NCBI GenBank assembly: GCA_014155875.1
Contig: JACEFZ010014614.1
Coordinates: 1-64,000 of the forward strand
Source of the DNA: Cepaea nemoralis
Lineage: Eukaryota; Mollusca; Gastropoda; Stylommatophora; Helicidae
Length of the DNA: 64,000 bases
Direction: 5' to 3'
The position numbers were made by a program, and so were the translations under genes. Position 1 is the stretch's first letter; every line of letters starts with the position of its first letter. This document shows, one piece after another, positions 38,905 to 51,900 of the stretch. The notes under the pieces were generated by a model. The model saw only the letters and a program-made list of their open reading frames with translations. It was not told where the DNA came from and searched no databases.

Positions 38905-41900
38905 AATTGTAATTTATGCTCCAAGTTTGTTAGACTAAACAAAGTGGCATTTATGCTCCAAATTTGGGAACTGAACAAACTATCATTTATGCTCCAAGTT
39001 TGTGAGACTAAACAAATTGGCATTTATGCTCCAAATTTGGGGAACTGAACAAAGTGGCATTTATGCTCCCAGTTTGTGGAACTGAACAAAGTGGCATTTA
39101 TGTTTCAAGTTTGTGAGACTAAACAAAGTGGTGTTTATGCTCCAAGTTTGGGGAACTGAACAAAGTGGCATTTATGCTCCATGTTTGGGGAATTAAACAA
39201 GGTGGCATTTATGCTCCAAGTTTGTGTGACTAAACAAAGTGGGATTTGTGCTCCAAGTTTGGGGAACTGCACAAAGTGGCATTTATGTTCCAAATTTAGG
39301 GAACTGAACACAGTGGAATTTATGATCCAAGTTTGTAAGACTAAAGAAAGTGGCATTTATGCTCCATGTTTGGGGAACTAAAGAAAGTGGCATTTATGCT
39401 CCAGGTTTGTGAGACTAAAAAAGTGGCATTTATGCTCCAAGTTTGGGGAACTGAACAACATGTCATTTATGCTCCAAGTTTGTGAGACTAAACAAACTGG
39501 CATTTATGCTCCAAGTTTGGAAAACTGAACAAACTATCATTTATGCTCCAAGTTTGTGAGACTAAACAAATTGGCATTTATGCTCCAAATTTGGGGAACT
39601 GAACAAAGTGGCATTTATGCTCCCAGTTTGTAGAACTGAATAAAGTGGCATTTATGTTTCAAGTTTGTGAGACTAAACAAAGTGGTATTTATGCTCCAAG
39701 TTTGGGGAACTGAACAAAGTGGCATTTATGCTCCATGTTTGGGGAATTAAACAAGGTGGCATTTATGCTCCAAGTTTGTGTGACTAAACAAAGTGGGATT
39801 TGTGCTCCAAGTTTGGGGAACTGCACAAAGTGGGATTTATGTTCCAAATTTAGGGAACTGAACAAAGTGGAATTTATGATCCAAGTTTGTAAGACTAAAG
39901 AAAGTGGCATTTATGCTCCATGTTTGGGGAACTAAAGAAAGTGGCATTTATGCTCCAGGTTTGTGAGACTAAAAAAGTGGTATTTATGCTCCAAGTTTGT
40001 GGAACTGAAAAACATGTCATTTATGCTCCAAGTTTGTGAGACTAAACAAACTGGCATTTATGCTCCAAGTTTGGAAAACTGAACAAAGTTGCATTAATGC
40101 TCCAAGTTTGCAGAACAGAACAAAGTGGCATTGATGTTTTAAGTTTGTGAGACTAAACTAAGTGGTATTTATGCTCCAAGTTTGGGGAACCCAACAAAGT
40201 GGTATGTTTGCTCCAAGTTTGGGAAACTAAACAAAGTAGTATTTATGCTCCAAGTTTATGGTACTAAACAAAGTGGCATGTATGCAGCAAGTTTGGGGAA
40301 CTGAACAAAGTGGCATTTATGCTCCAAGTTTGGGGAACTGAACAAAGTGGCATTTATGCTCCAAGTTTGGGGAAATTATCAAAGTGTCATTTATACTCCA
40401 AGTTTGTGAGACTAAACAAAGTTGCATTTATGCTCCAAGTTTGGGAAAGTGAACAAAGTTACATTTATGCTTCAAGTTTGGGGAACTAAACAAGGTGGCA
40501 TTTATACTCCAAGTTTGGGGACCTAACCAAGGTGGCATTTATGCTCCAAGTTTGTGGGACTGAACAAACTGGCATTTATGCTCCAAGTTTGGGAAAATAA
40601 ACAAAGTGGCATTATGCTCCAAGTTTGTAAGACTAAACAAAGTGGCATTTATGCTCCATGTTTGGGGAACTAAAGATAGTGGCATGTATGCTCCAATATT
40701 GTGAGACTAAACAAAGTGGCATTTATGCTCCAAGTTTGGGGAACTGACCAATGTGTCATTTATGCTCCAAGTTTGTGGGACTGAACAAACTGGCATTTAT
40801 GCTCCAAGTTTGGGAAAATAAACAAAGTGGCATTATGCTCCAAGTTTGTAAGACAAAACAAAATGGCATTTATGCTCCATAATTGGGGAACTAAAGATAG
40901 TGGCATTTATGCTCCAAGTTTGGGGAACTTAACAAAGTGTCATTTATGCTCCAAGTTTGTGAGACTAAACAAAGTTGCATTTATGCTCCAAGTTTACGGA
41001 AAGTGAACAAAGTTTCATTTATGCTTCAAGTTTGGGGAACTAAACAAGGTGGCATTTATACTCCAAGTTTGGGGAACTAACCAAGGTGGCATTTATGCTC
41101 CATGTTTGTGGAACTGAACAAAGTGGCATGTATGCTCCAGGTTTGCAGAACTGAACAAAGTGGCATTGAAGTTTCAAGTTTGTGAGACTTAAAAAAGTGG
41201 TATTTATGCTCCAAGTTTTGGGAACTAAACATGGTGGCATTTATGCTCCAAGTTTGGGGAATTGAACAAAGTGGCATTTATGCTCCGAGTTTGGGAAACT
41301 GAACAAAGTGGTATTTATGCTCCAAGTTTGTCGGACTAAACAAAGTGGCATTTATGCAGCAAGATTGGGGAAATAACCAACGTGGCATTTATGCTCCGCG
41401 TTTGTGAGACTAAACAAAGTGGCTTTTATGCTCCAAGTTTGTGGAACTGAACAAACTCGCATTTATGCTCCAAGTTTGGGAAAATAAACAAAGTGGCATT
41501 ATGCTCCAAGTTTGTAAGACTAAACAAAGTGGCATTTATGCTCCATGTTTGGGGAACTAAAGATAGTAGCATGTATGCTCCAATATTGTGAGACTAAACA
41601 AAGTGGCATTTGTGCTCCAAGTTTGGGAAACTGAACAAAGTGTCATTTATGCTCCAAGTTTGGGGAACCGAACAAAGCGGCATTTATGCTCCAAGTTTGG
41701 GAAACTGAACAAAGTTGCATATATGCTCCAAGTTTGTGATACTAAATAAAGTGGTATTTATGCTCCAAGTTTGCGAGACTAAACAAATTGGCATATATGC
41801 TCCAAGTTGGGGAAATGAACAAAGTGGCATTATGCTCCAGGTTTTTAAGACTAAACAAAATGGCATTTATGCTCCATATTTGGGGAACTAAAGATAGTGG

Positions 41901-44900
41901 CATTTATGCTCCAAGTTTGTGGAACTTAACAAAGTGTCATTTATGCTTCAAGTTTGGGGAAGTGAATAAAGTTGCATTTATGCTTCAAGTCTGGGGAACT
42001 AAACAAAGTGGTATTTATGCTCCACGGTTTGGGTAACTAAACATGGTGGCATTTATGCTCCAAGTTTGGGAAACTGAACAAAGTGGTATTTATGCTCCAA
42101 GTTTGTCGGACTAAACAAACTGGCATTTATGCAGCAAGATTGGGGAAATAACCAACGTGGCATTTATGCTCCACGTGTGTGAGACTAAACAAAGTGGCAT
42201 TTATGCTCCAAGTTTGTGGAACTAAACAAAGTGGCATTTATGCTCCATGTTTGGGGAACTAAAGATGGTGGCATGTATGCTCCAATATTGTGAGACTAAA
42301 CAAAGTGGCATTTATGCTCCAAGTTTGGGGAACTGAACAAAGTGTCATTTATACTCCAAGTTTGTGAGACTAAACAAAGCGGCATTTATGCTCCAAGTTT
42401 GGGAAACTGAACAAAGTTGCATTTATGCTCCAAGTTTGTGATACTACATAAAGTGGCATTTATGCTCCAAGTTTGTGTGACTAAATAAAGTGGTATTTGT
42501 GCTCGAAGTTTGAGGAACTGAACAAAGTGGCATTTATGTTCCATGTTTAGGAAACTGAACAAAGTGGAATTGATGCTTCAAGTTTGAAAGACTGAACAAA
42601 GTGGCATTTATGCTTCATGTTTGGGGAACTAAAGAAAGTGGCATTTATGCTCCAAGTTGGGAAACGGAACAAAGTTGCATTATACTCCAAGTTTGTGAGA
42701 CTAAATAACGTGGCACTTATGCTCTAAGTTTGTGAGACTAAACAAAGTGGAATTAATGCTCCGAGTTTGTGAGACTAAACAAAGTGGTATTTATGCTCCA
42801 AGTTTGGGGAACTGAACACAGTGGCATTTATGCTCCATGTTATGGGGAATTAAACAAGGTGGCGTTTATGCTCCAAGTTTGTGTAACTAAAGAAAGTTGC
42901 ATTTATGCTCCAGGTTTGTGAGACTAAAAAAGTGGCATTTATGCTCCAAGTTTGAGGAACTGAACAACATGTCATTTATACCCCAAATTTGTGAGGCTAA
43001 ACAAAGTTGCATTTATGCTTCAAGTTTGGGAAACTGAACAAAGTTGCATTTATGCTCAAAGTTTGTGGCACTGAACAAAGTGGCATTTATGCCCCAAGTT
43101 TGTGGTACTGAACAAAGTGGCATATATGCTCCAAGTTTGCAGAACTGAACAAAGTGGCATTGATGTTTTAAGTTTGTGAGACTAAACTAGCTGGTATTTA
43201 TGCTCCAAGTTTGGGGAACCGAACAAAGTGGTATTTATGCTCCAAGTTTGGGAAACTAAACAAAGTAGTATTTATGCTCCAAGTTTATGGGACTAAACAA
43301 AGTGGCATTTATGCAGCAAGTTTGGGGAACTGAACAAAGTGGCATTTATGCTCCAAGTTTGGGGAAATGAACAAAGTGGCATTATGCTCCAAGTTTGTAA
43401 GACTAAACAAAATGGCATTTATGCTCCAAGTTTGGGGAACTTAACAAAGTGTCATTTACGCTCCAAGTTTGTGAGACTAAACAAAGTTGCATTTTTGCTC
43501 CAAGTTTGAGGAACTAATAAAGGTGGAATTTATACTCCAAGTTTGGGGAACTAACCAAGGTGGCATTTATGCTCCAAGTTTGTGGAACTGAACAAAGTGG
43601 CATTGACGGTTTCAAGTTTGTGAGACTAAACAAAGTGGTATTTATGCTTCAAGTATTGGGAACTAAACATGGCGGCATTTATGCTCCAAGTTTGGGGAAC
43701 TGAAAAAAGTGGTATTTATGCTCCAAGTTTGTCGGACTAAACAAAGTGGCATTTATGCAGCAAGTTTGGGGAAATAACCAACGTGGCATTTATGCTCCGC
43801 GTTTGTGAGACTAATTAAAGTGGCATTTATGCTCCAAGTTTGTGGAACTGAACAAACTGGCATTTATGCTCCAGGTTTGGGAAAATAAACAAAGTGGCAT
43901 TATGCTCCAAGTTTGTAAGACTAAACAAAGTGGCATTTATGCTCCATGTTTAGGGAACTAAAGATAGTGGCATTTATGCTCCAATATTGTGAGACTAAAC
44001 AAAGTGGCATTTGTGCTCCATATTTGGGGAATTGAACAAAGTGTCATTTATGCTCCTAGTTTGTAAGACTAAACAAAGCGTCATTTATGCTCCAAGTTTG
44101 GGAAACTGAACAAAGTTGCATTTATGCTCCAAGTTTGTGATACTAAATAAAGTGGCATTTATGCTCCAATTTTGTGAGACTACACAAAGTCGCATTTATG
44201 CTGCAAGTTGGGGAAATGAACAAAGTGGCATTTATGTTCCAAGTTTGTGTGACTAAACAAATTGGCATTTATGCTCCATGTTTGCGAGACTAAACAAATT
44301 CGCATTTATGCTCCAAGTTGGGGAAATGAACAAAGTGGCATTTATGCTCCAAGTTTGTGTGACTAAATAAAGTGGCATTTGTGCTCCAAGTTTGAGGAAC
44401 TGAACAAAGTGGCATTTATGTTCCAAGTTTAGGGAACTGAACAAAGTGGAATTTATGCTTCAAGTTTGTAAGACTGAACAAAGTGGCATTTATGCTCCAT
44501 GTTTGGGGAACTAAATAAAGTGGCATTTATGCTCTAAGTTTGTGAGACTAAACAAAGTGGAATTAATGCTCCGAGTTTGTGAGACTAAACAAAGTTTCAT
44601 TTATGCTCCAAGTTTGGGAAACTCAACAAAGTGGCATTTATGCTCCAAGTTTACGAGACTAAACAAAGTCGCATTTATGCTCCAAGTTGGGGAAATGAAC
44701 AAAGTGGCATTTATGCTCCAAGTTTGTGTGACTAAATAAAGTGGCATTTGTGCTCCAAGTTTGAGGAACTGAACAAAGTGGCATTTATGTTCCAAGGTTA
44801 GGGAACTGAACAAAGTGGAATTTATGCTTCAAGTTTGTAAGACTGAACAAAGTGGCATTTAAGCTCCATGTTTGGGGAACTAAAGAAAGTGGCATTTATG

Positions 44901-45607
44901 CTCCAAGTTTGTGAGTCTAAACAAAGTGGCATTTATGCTCTAAGTTTGTGAGACTAAACAAAGTGGAATTAATGCTCCGAGTTTGTGAGACTGAACAAAG
45001 TGGCATTTATGCTCCATGTTTGGGGAACTAAAGAAAGTGGCATTTATGCTCCAAGTTTGTGAGTCTAAGCAAAGTGGCATTTATGCTCTAAGTTTGTGAG
45101 ACTAAACAAAGTGGAATTAATGCTTCAAGTTTGTAAGACTGAACAAAGTGGCATTTATGCTCCATGTTTGGGGAACTAAAGAAAGTGGCATTTATGCTCC
45201 AAGTTTTTGAGACTAAACAAAGTGGCATTTATGCTCCAAGTTTGCAGAACAGAACAAAGTTGCATGTATACTCCAAGTGTGTGAGTCTAAATAAAGTGGC
45301 ATTTATGCTCTAAGTTTGTGAGACTAAACAAAGTGGAATTAATGCTCCGAGTTTGTGAGACTAAACAAAGTTTCATTTATGCTCCAAGTTTGGGAAACTC
45401 AACAAAGTGGCTTTTATGATCCAAGTTTGTGAGACTAAACAAAGTGGCATTTATGCTCAAAGTTTGGGGAACTGAACAAAGTGGCATTTATGCTCCAAGT
45501 TTGGGGACCTGAACAAAGTGGCATTTATGCTCTAAGTTTGGGGAACTGAACAAAGTGGCATTTATGCTCCATGTTTGTGAGACTAAACAAAGTTACATTT
45601 ATGCTTG
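38905..45607. repeat. 37-bp satellite array, ~180 units
   Basis: Each unit contains GGCATTTATGCTCCAAGTTT followed by one of two tails, GGGGAACTGAACAAAG or GTGAGACTAAACAAAG; the count of one such unit is 37 bases. Occasional units are one base shorter or longer. A block at about 39009..39430 recurs at about 39563..39985 (offset 554), showing higher-order duplication. No gene; short frames on both strands are by-products of the repeat. Confidence 0.95.
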
Positions 45608-45608
45608 A

Positions 45609-45681
<73 letters not shown>
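45609..45681. repeat. (ATT)n microsatellite
   Basis: About 24 uninterrupted ATT trinucleotides directly at the end of the 37-bp array. Confidence 0.97.
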
Positions 45682-45682
<1 letters not shown>

Positions 45683-45799
45683 GTGAGACTCGACATCATT
45701 ACAATGGAAACAATCTCGCCCTTCCCAACAGAAGTCGAAGTATGTAGAAGCTGAATACTTCCGCTTCAAACTGGTTGTACGTATAATCACATTTTTTAA

Positions 45800-46020
45800 A
45801 ATGTTGTATATCCCTTACAGGACATTGCAGTCAACACCAGAATGTTTCATCTGCTGTTGATGTAGTAGGCAAGATTACGCTCAGTAATTTGCCATTGCTT
45901 TCTGAGCGACCGGCTCACATACCCCCGTAAGTTACCAGCGCGGCGCAAACCGCTGCCGATTCTCGCGCAGCTGCCTTACTCACAAGAATATAGGGATTAC
46001 GGAGAAAGACGTTAACACCT
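45800..46020 (-). repeat. SINE, minus strand (same family as 46683..46935)
   Basis: Its reverse complement shares the body and tail phrases GCTCAGAAAGCAATGGCAAA, CGTAATCTTGCC, CTGGTGTTGAC and GTCCTGTAAGGGATAT with the plus-strand SINE at 46683. It is followed on the minus strand by an A-rich end near 45795..45800. Confidence 0.75.
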
Positions 46021-46054
46021 ACGCCAGGGAGACCGACCAAATAAAAGTGCATAA

Positions 46055-46085
46055 ACAGCATAACCACAAACTTGGAGCATAAACA
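46055..46085 (-). repeat. Isolated inverted 37-bp satellite-like unit
   Basis: The minus strand reads TTTATGCTCCAAGTTTGTGG, the core of the 37-bp satellite, in opposite orientation to the array that ends 450 bases earlier. Confidence 0.7.
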
Positions 46086-46149
46086 TTATAATCAAATAAA
46101 CTTCCTTTTACACACCTTTAAAAGCATCTGACACCCGGTGCTATATCCA

Positions 46150-46380
46150 TATGTGTATCCACCAACCATCACTCGGTAGATGAAGTGATCAGTATCTCAA
46201 TGCCGCCTTTATTTCCCAAGAGATTCGTGGCACCCATTTTAGGCTGTTTCGACTTGGGAGCCCAGGTTAATTTTTTTTTTTTTTTTTTAAAATCCGGAGC
46301 AGCCGAGCTGTGAATTAAACCCATGACCATCAGGCGACGAATATTTGACAATTACGCTAGCGCGGCAACCTTATGCTGAT
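46150..46380 (-). repeat. Possible tRNA-derived SINE (minus strand)
   Basis: A B-box-like GGGTTTAATTC lies on the minus strand near 46312..46322, with a possible A-box head near 46350..46372. An internal poly-T run sits at 46269..46290. Weak support. Confidence 0.35.
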
Positions 46381-46682
46381 GGTATACATACGATTCCCGA
46401 ATTCAAAAACTACAGCCAGTTCACACTTATTTCCCTGTTCCGGGAAATGTCATCGATGACATTCAGTCTGACATTGACCGCCAGGCAATATGTCAGCTGT
46501 AAATGTTGCTCCCAGTATAACTTCTCTGTCTATGCTCTATTCAATTGATGAGTCCCTTGGCTGCCAGCACGGCAGTTGTATAGCTCTCTGTATGGGGCGG
46601 GACAATGGATCCACAAAAGTTCCTTAAAGCTAGACTACCCTATATGTGGCAGACGTTCATGTGAAATAAGTGGTAACCATAC

Positions 46683-46935
46683 ATGGTGACGCCGGTCTCT
46701 CTGGCTGTGGGGTTACAACACTTTCTCTCTGTAATCCCGTTTATCACGCAGAGTCTCGTAGCGGAGCGAGAGCTGAGGCGGTTCGATCCCCGCTCGTGAC
46801 TTGCGGGATACTGAGCCGGCCGCTCAGAAAGCAATGGCAAACTACTGGCGCGTAATCTTGCCAAGAGATCAACATACAGCTGAAAGATGCTGGTGTTGAC
46901 AGCTAAGTCCTGTAAAGGATATGCTAAAAAAAAAA
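46683..46935 (+). repeat. SINE with poly-A tail, plus strand
   Basis: A head region carries a B-box-like GGTTCGATCCC near 46779..46789. A conserved body and tail (GCAATGGCAAACTAC, TAATCTTGCC, CTGGTGTTGAC, GTCCTGTAAAGGATATGC) ends in 14 A residues at 46926..46940. The inverted copy at 45800..46020 and the partial copy at 47385..47500 share the body. Confidence 0.8.
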
Positions 46936-47010
46936 AAAAATACATGGTGACATTAGTTCAACTACACTTGTCTTGTATCGTTTCTGTATTTGGAAGTCAC
47001 ATTGTCAACT

Positions 47011-47218
47011 CTACTGGCCGAGTGGCTAGAACGCCGGATCCTCCTTCGGGAGACTCGGGTTCGAATCCTTGGTAAGGTGTGGGATTTTGTCTGTCGGGGG
47101 CAAAAAGAACATCCTAACCTGAACAGTTCGCGGCGACTGTACTAGCCGGGCGACCTTAATTCCTCAGGCTTAAAATCCCCCTGTCATACACCGCAAGGTA
47201 CTATATTGGCAGTAAATG
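47011..47218 (+). repeat. tRNA-derived SINE, plus strand
   Basis: The A box TGGCCGAGTGGCTAGAACG and the B box GGTTCGAATCC lie about 35 bases apart, an excellent Pol III promoter match. They are followed by a tRNA-unrelated body (CTGTCGGGGGCAAAAAGAAC, CGGCGACTGTACTAGCCGG, CTGTCATACACCGCAAGGTAC). The tRNA-like part alone does not close an acceptor stem into a functional tRNA. Confidence 0.8.
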
Positions 47219-47384
47219 ACAGTTAACAATGATAGTTATTGCCGACTCTACGGTACCATTGCTAGCGTCTGTGGCTTGAGTACAGTAAACTCAGCTTCAC
47301 AATCGCGCATACCGGATTCGGAATCAAACTCGTTTTTTATTCGGGAACCGACGCCTTGCGTTGATTCCACCATGGTGTTAGAGT

Positions 47385-47500
47385 TCATCGTTCAGAAACC
47401 AATGACAAACTACAGAACCTACAAATTTCTTAGAAAATCACAAACTGTCTAACAATATTGGGGTTGATAGCCTCGTCCTGTAGAGGACATGCAACTAATA
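47385..47500 (+). repeat. SINE 3' fragment
   Basis: Carries the tail of the 46683 family: CAATGACAAACTAC, then TTGGGGTTGATAG, then GTCCTGTAGAGGACATGC. The head is missing. Confidence 0.6.
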
Positions 47501-48914
47501 TTAACAATACCACTAAAGCCGATGCCAACCGTACTATACAAGCAGGTGCGCCAATCTGTCCAGAAAATAGTCGTGTATTTGAACATTACGCTGTAAAGGA
47601 TATATATTTGATATACATCAATTCTTCCGTCCTCAAAGAACATCAATACCCTCATAACTTCATTACATTCGTTCACAAAAATATCACAGACTACTAATCC
47701 TATAGTATTTCAACGTATGATTTTGTCATTATATTCAACAATAATTCTTGCTTATATTTCCCGTTGTGGCATTAATTGCTATGGAAATTGTTTACACAAT
47801 TTTAACGATAAGAACCCCCATGTTACCCTTTTTGGTTTGTTGCCTTGTTTAATGGTATCATTGTACACAATAATTGTTGCTTATATTTTTGGACATGGCG
47901 TTAATCGCTGTGATAATTGTTCACGCAGTTACACCAATGACAACTTTCGTTTTACCATTGTGGTTGTTGCATTCGTGTCAACTTAATGAATCTTCACATC
48001 TGCAGCTTTAATAACAAATGCAGTGTGATCGAATTACCCTCCTGTCACCATCAACGTTCACGTTTATTTTAGGATAATTGCTTAATTATGTAAGCACGTG
48101 ATCGAAATGGTTGTTACTTTTTCAGTTCAGCGATCAAAGTTGATTATTCTACTATCTGCAGTGTTACGTGATTTAATTGTTATCAGTCTCTCGAAGTTCC
48201 CATGACACTTAATGACTAGGCATTTTGTCTACACAAAAGAATCACTGAAGTAATACGACATTCCTCATGTTCCGTGGAGAAAAGTGGACAGTTATTAGAT
48301 CAATCTCATACAGTATGATAACAAGTAATTAATTCAGCATCGAATATATAAATTATCTTAAGATGTGACTCAGACAACACCCAGTTTTAAACTTTACTGC
48401 ACATAAGAATCGGGATGTGTCCAGTGTGTAAAGTATGTAAAGGTCCAAATCAGATAGCACCTGATTGTAAAGTATATAAAGATGATAATCGGGTGGTACC
48501 CTAAGTAAAGTATCTAAAATTACGTATCAGATAAAGAATCTACACATAAAGAACAGTTTGTAAAGTATTTAAAGAGTATCCCCATGAAAGACGTAATTCC
48601 CATGCAAAAATATCTTTAAAAGACGAGAAACACTCAAGAGATACTTTACTTTTGGAAATCATATATTAACACTTGGTCCAACAGAAGTATACTGTTGCCT
48701 CTTGGATTCAACTGAACATGTTGGATTAGGTTCCCCATCGGGGAGGTTTCGCATTTTTAAATAGTGACCTTGGATTCTGGACCATCCTAGCCTACATTGG
48801 TTACCAGGAAAAGCTTTGGGAAGTAGCGGCGGCTGGCGCAATACTTACCACATCAGCCACAGAGTGCCGTTTGGTCCTTTCAAATAGGGTCTAGCGATAA
48901 ATGGCCAATGGATT
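47501..48914. other. No gene recognised
   Basis: AT-rich DNA without a convincing frame. The minus-strand frame 48659..48841 (60 codons) resembles nothing I know. The phrases CGTTAATCGCTGTGATAATTG and GCATTAATTGCTATGGAAATTG near 47770 and 47900 are loosely repeated. Confidence 0.45.
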
Positions 48915-51900
48915 GTACTTTGGAGTCTTATAGTGTAATCCTGTGTCATTGTTACAGTTGTATGTTGGGGTCTTACAGTATCATCCTGTGTCAGTTTTAG
49001 AGTTGTACGTTGAGGTCTTATAGTGTCTTCCTGTGTCAGTGTTAAAGTTGTACGTTGAGGTCTTATAGTGTCTTCCTGTGCCAGTGTTAAAGTTGTATGT
49101 TGTGGTCTTATTGTGTCATCCTGTGTTATTGTTAAAGTTGTATGCTGTGGTATTATTGTGTCATCCTGTGTTATTGTTAAAGTTGTACGTTGTAATCTTA
49201 TAGTGTTATCCTGTGTCAGTGTTACATGTTGTATGTTGTGGTCTTATTGTCTCATCCTGTGTCAGTGTTAAAGTTGTATGTTGTGGTCTTATTGTCTCAT
49301 CCTGTGTCAGTGTTAAAGTTGTATGTTGTGGCCTTATAGTGTCATACTGTGTCAGTGTTAAAGTTGTATGTTGTGGTCTTATAGTCATAGTCTGTGTCCG
49401 TGTTAAAGTTGTATGTTGTGGCTTTATAGTGTCATCCTGTGTCAGTGTTAAAGTTGTATGTTGTGGTATTATAGTCTTAGTCTGTGTCAGTGTTAAAGTT
49501 GTATGTTGGGGTCTTCTAGTGTCATCCTGTGTCAGTGTTAAAGTTGTATGTCGTGGTCTTATAGTGTCATCCTGTGTCAGTGTTAAAGTTGTATGTTGTG
49601 GTCTTATAGTCTTAGTCTGTGTCAGTGTTAAAGTTGTATGTTGTGGTCTTATAGTCTTAGTCTGTGTCAGTGTTAAAGTTGGATGTTGTGGTCTTATAGT
49701 GTCATCCTGTGTAAGTGTTAAAGTTGTATGTTGTGGTATTATAGTCTTAGTCTGTGTCAGTGTTAAAGTTGTATGTTGAGGTCTTATAGTGTCATCCTGT
49801 GTCAGTGTTAAAGTTGTATGTCGTGGTCTTATAGTGTCATCCTGTGTCAGTGTTAAAGTTGTATGTTGTGGTCTTATAGTCTTTGTGTCAGTTTTAAAGT
49901 TGTATGTTGTGGTCTTATAGAGTCATCCTTTGTCAGTGTTAAAGTTGTATGTTGTGGTTTTAGAATCTTCGTCTGCGTCAGTGTTAAAGTTGTATGTTGT
50001 GGTCTTATAGAGGTATCCTGCGTTATTGGTAAAGTTGTATGCTGTGGTCCTATTGTGTCAGCCTGTGTTATTGTTAAAGTTGTACGTTGTGATCTTATAG
50101 TCTTAGTCTCTGTCAGTGTTAAAGTTGTATGTTGTGGTCTTATAGAGTCATCTTGTGTCAGTGTTAAAGTTGTATGTTGTGGTCTTATAGAGTCATCCTG
50201 TGTCAGTGTTAAAGTTGTATGTTGTGGCCTTATATTGTCATCCTGTGTCAGTGTTAAAGTTGTATGTTGTGGTCTTATAGTGTCATCCTAAGTCAGTGTT
50301 AAAGTTGTATGTTGTGGCCTTATAGAGTCATCCTGTGTCAGTGTTAAAGTTGTATGTGGTGGTCATATAGTCTTAGTCTGTGTCAGTGTTAAAGTTGTAT
50401 GTTGTGGTCTTATAGTGTCATCCTGTGTCAGTGTTAAAGTTGTATGTTTTGGTCTTATAGTCTTAGTCTGTGCCAGTGTTAAAGTTGTATGTTGTGGTCT
50501 TATAGTCTTAGTCTGTGACAGTGTTAAAGTTGTATGTTGTGGTCTTATAGTGTCATCCTAGTGTCAGTGTTAAAGTTGTATGTTGTGGTCTTATAGTCTT
50601 AGTCTGTGCAGTGTTAAAGTTGTATGTTGTGGTCATTATACTCTTAGTCTGTGGCAGTGTTAAAGTTGTATGTTGTGGTCTTATAGTGTCATCCTGTGTC
50701 AGTGTTAAACGTTGTATGTTGTGGTATTATAGTCTTAGTCTGTGTCAGTGATAAAGTTGTATGTTTGGGTCTTATAGTGTCATCCTGTGTCAGTGTTAAA
50801 GTTGTATGTTGTGGTTTTAGAGTCTTCGTCTGTGTCAGTGTTAAATTTGTATGTTGTGGTCTTATAGAGGTATCCTGCGTTATTGGTAAAGTTGTATGCT
50901 GTGGTCTTATTGTGTCAGCCTGTGTTATTGTTAAAGTTGTACGTTGTGATCTAATAGTCTTATTCTCTGACAGTGTTAAAGTTGTATGTTGAGGTCTTAT
51001 AGAGTCATCTTGTGTCAGTTTTAAAGTTGTATGTTGTGGTCTTATAGAGTTATCCTGTGTCAGTGTTAAAGTTGTATGTTGTGGCCTTATAGTGTCTTCC
51101 TGTGTCAGTGTTAAAGTTGTATGTTGTGGCCTTATAGAGTCATCCTGTGTCAGTGTTAAAGTTGTATGTTGTGGTCATATAGTCTTAGTCTGTGTCATTG
51201 TTAAAGTTGTATGTTGTGGTCTTATAGTGTCATCCTGTGTCAGTGTTAAAGTTGTATGTTGTGGCCTTATAGAGTAATCCTGTGTCGGTGTTAAAGTTGT
51301 ATGTTGTGGACTTTTAGAGTCATCCTGTGTCAGTGTTAAAGTTGTATGTTGTGGCCTTTTGTGTCATCCTGTGTCAGTGTTAAAGTTGTATGTTGTGGCC
51401 TTATAGTGTCTTCCTGTGTCAGTGTTAAAGTTGTATGTTGTGGTCATATAGTCTTAGTCAGTGTCAGTGTTAAAGTTGTATGTTGTGGTCTTATAGAGTC
51501 ATCCTGTGTCAGTGTTAAAGTTGTATGTTTTGGCCTTATAGTGTCTTCCTGTGTCCGTTTTAAAGTTGTATGTTGTGGTCATATAGTCTTAGTCTGTGTC
51601 AGTGTTAAAGTTGTATGTTGTGGTCTTATAGAGTCATCCTGTGTCAGTGTTAATGTTGTATGTTGTGGTCTTATAGTGTCATCCTGTGTCAGTGTTAAAG
51701 TTGTATGTTTTGGTCTTATAGTCTTAGTCTGTGCCAGTGTTAAAGTTGTATGTTGTGGTCTTATAGTCTTAGTCTGTGACAGTGTTAAAGTTGTATGTTG
51801 TGGTCTTATAGTGTCATCCTGTGTCAGTGTTAAAGTTGTATGTTGTGGTCTTATAGTCTTAGTCTGTGCCAGTGTTAAAGTTGTATGTTGTGGTCTTATA

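Noticed and set aside
47011..47080. A tRNA gene
   Set aside because: A and B boxes are good but the ends do not pair into an acceptor stem and a SINE body follows; the same goes for 55984..56050.
48659..48841. 60-codon minus-strand exon
   Set aside because: No family resemblance and no convincing splice context; retained only as unexplained sequence.
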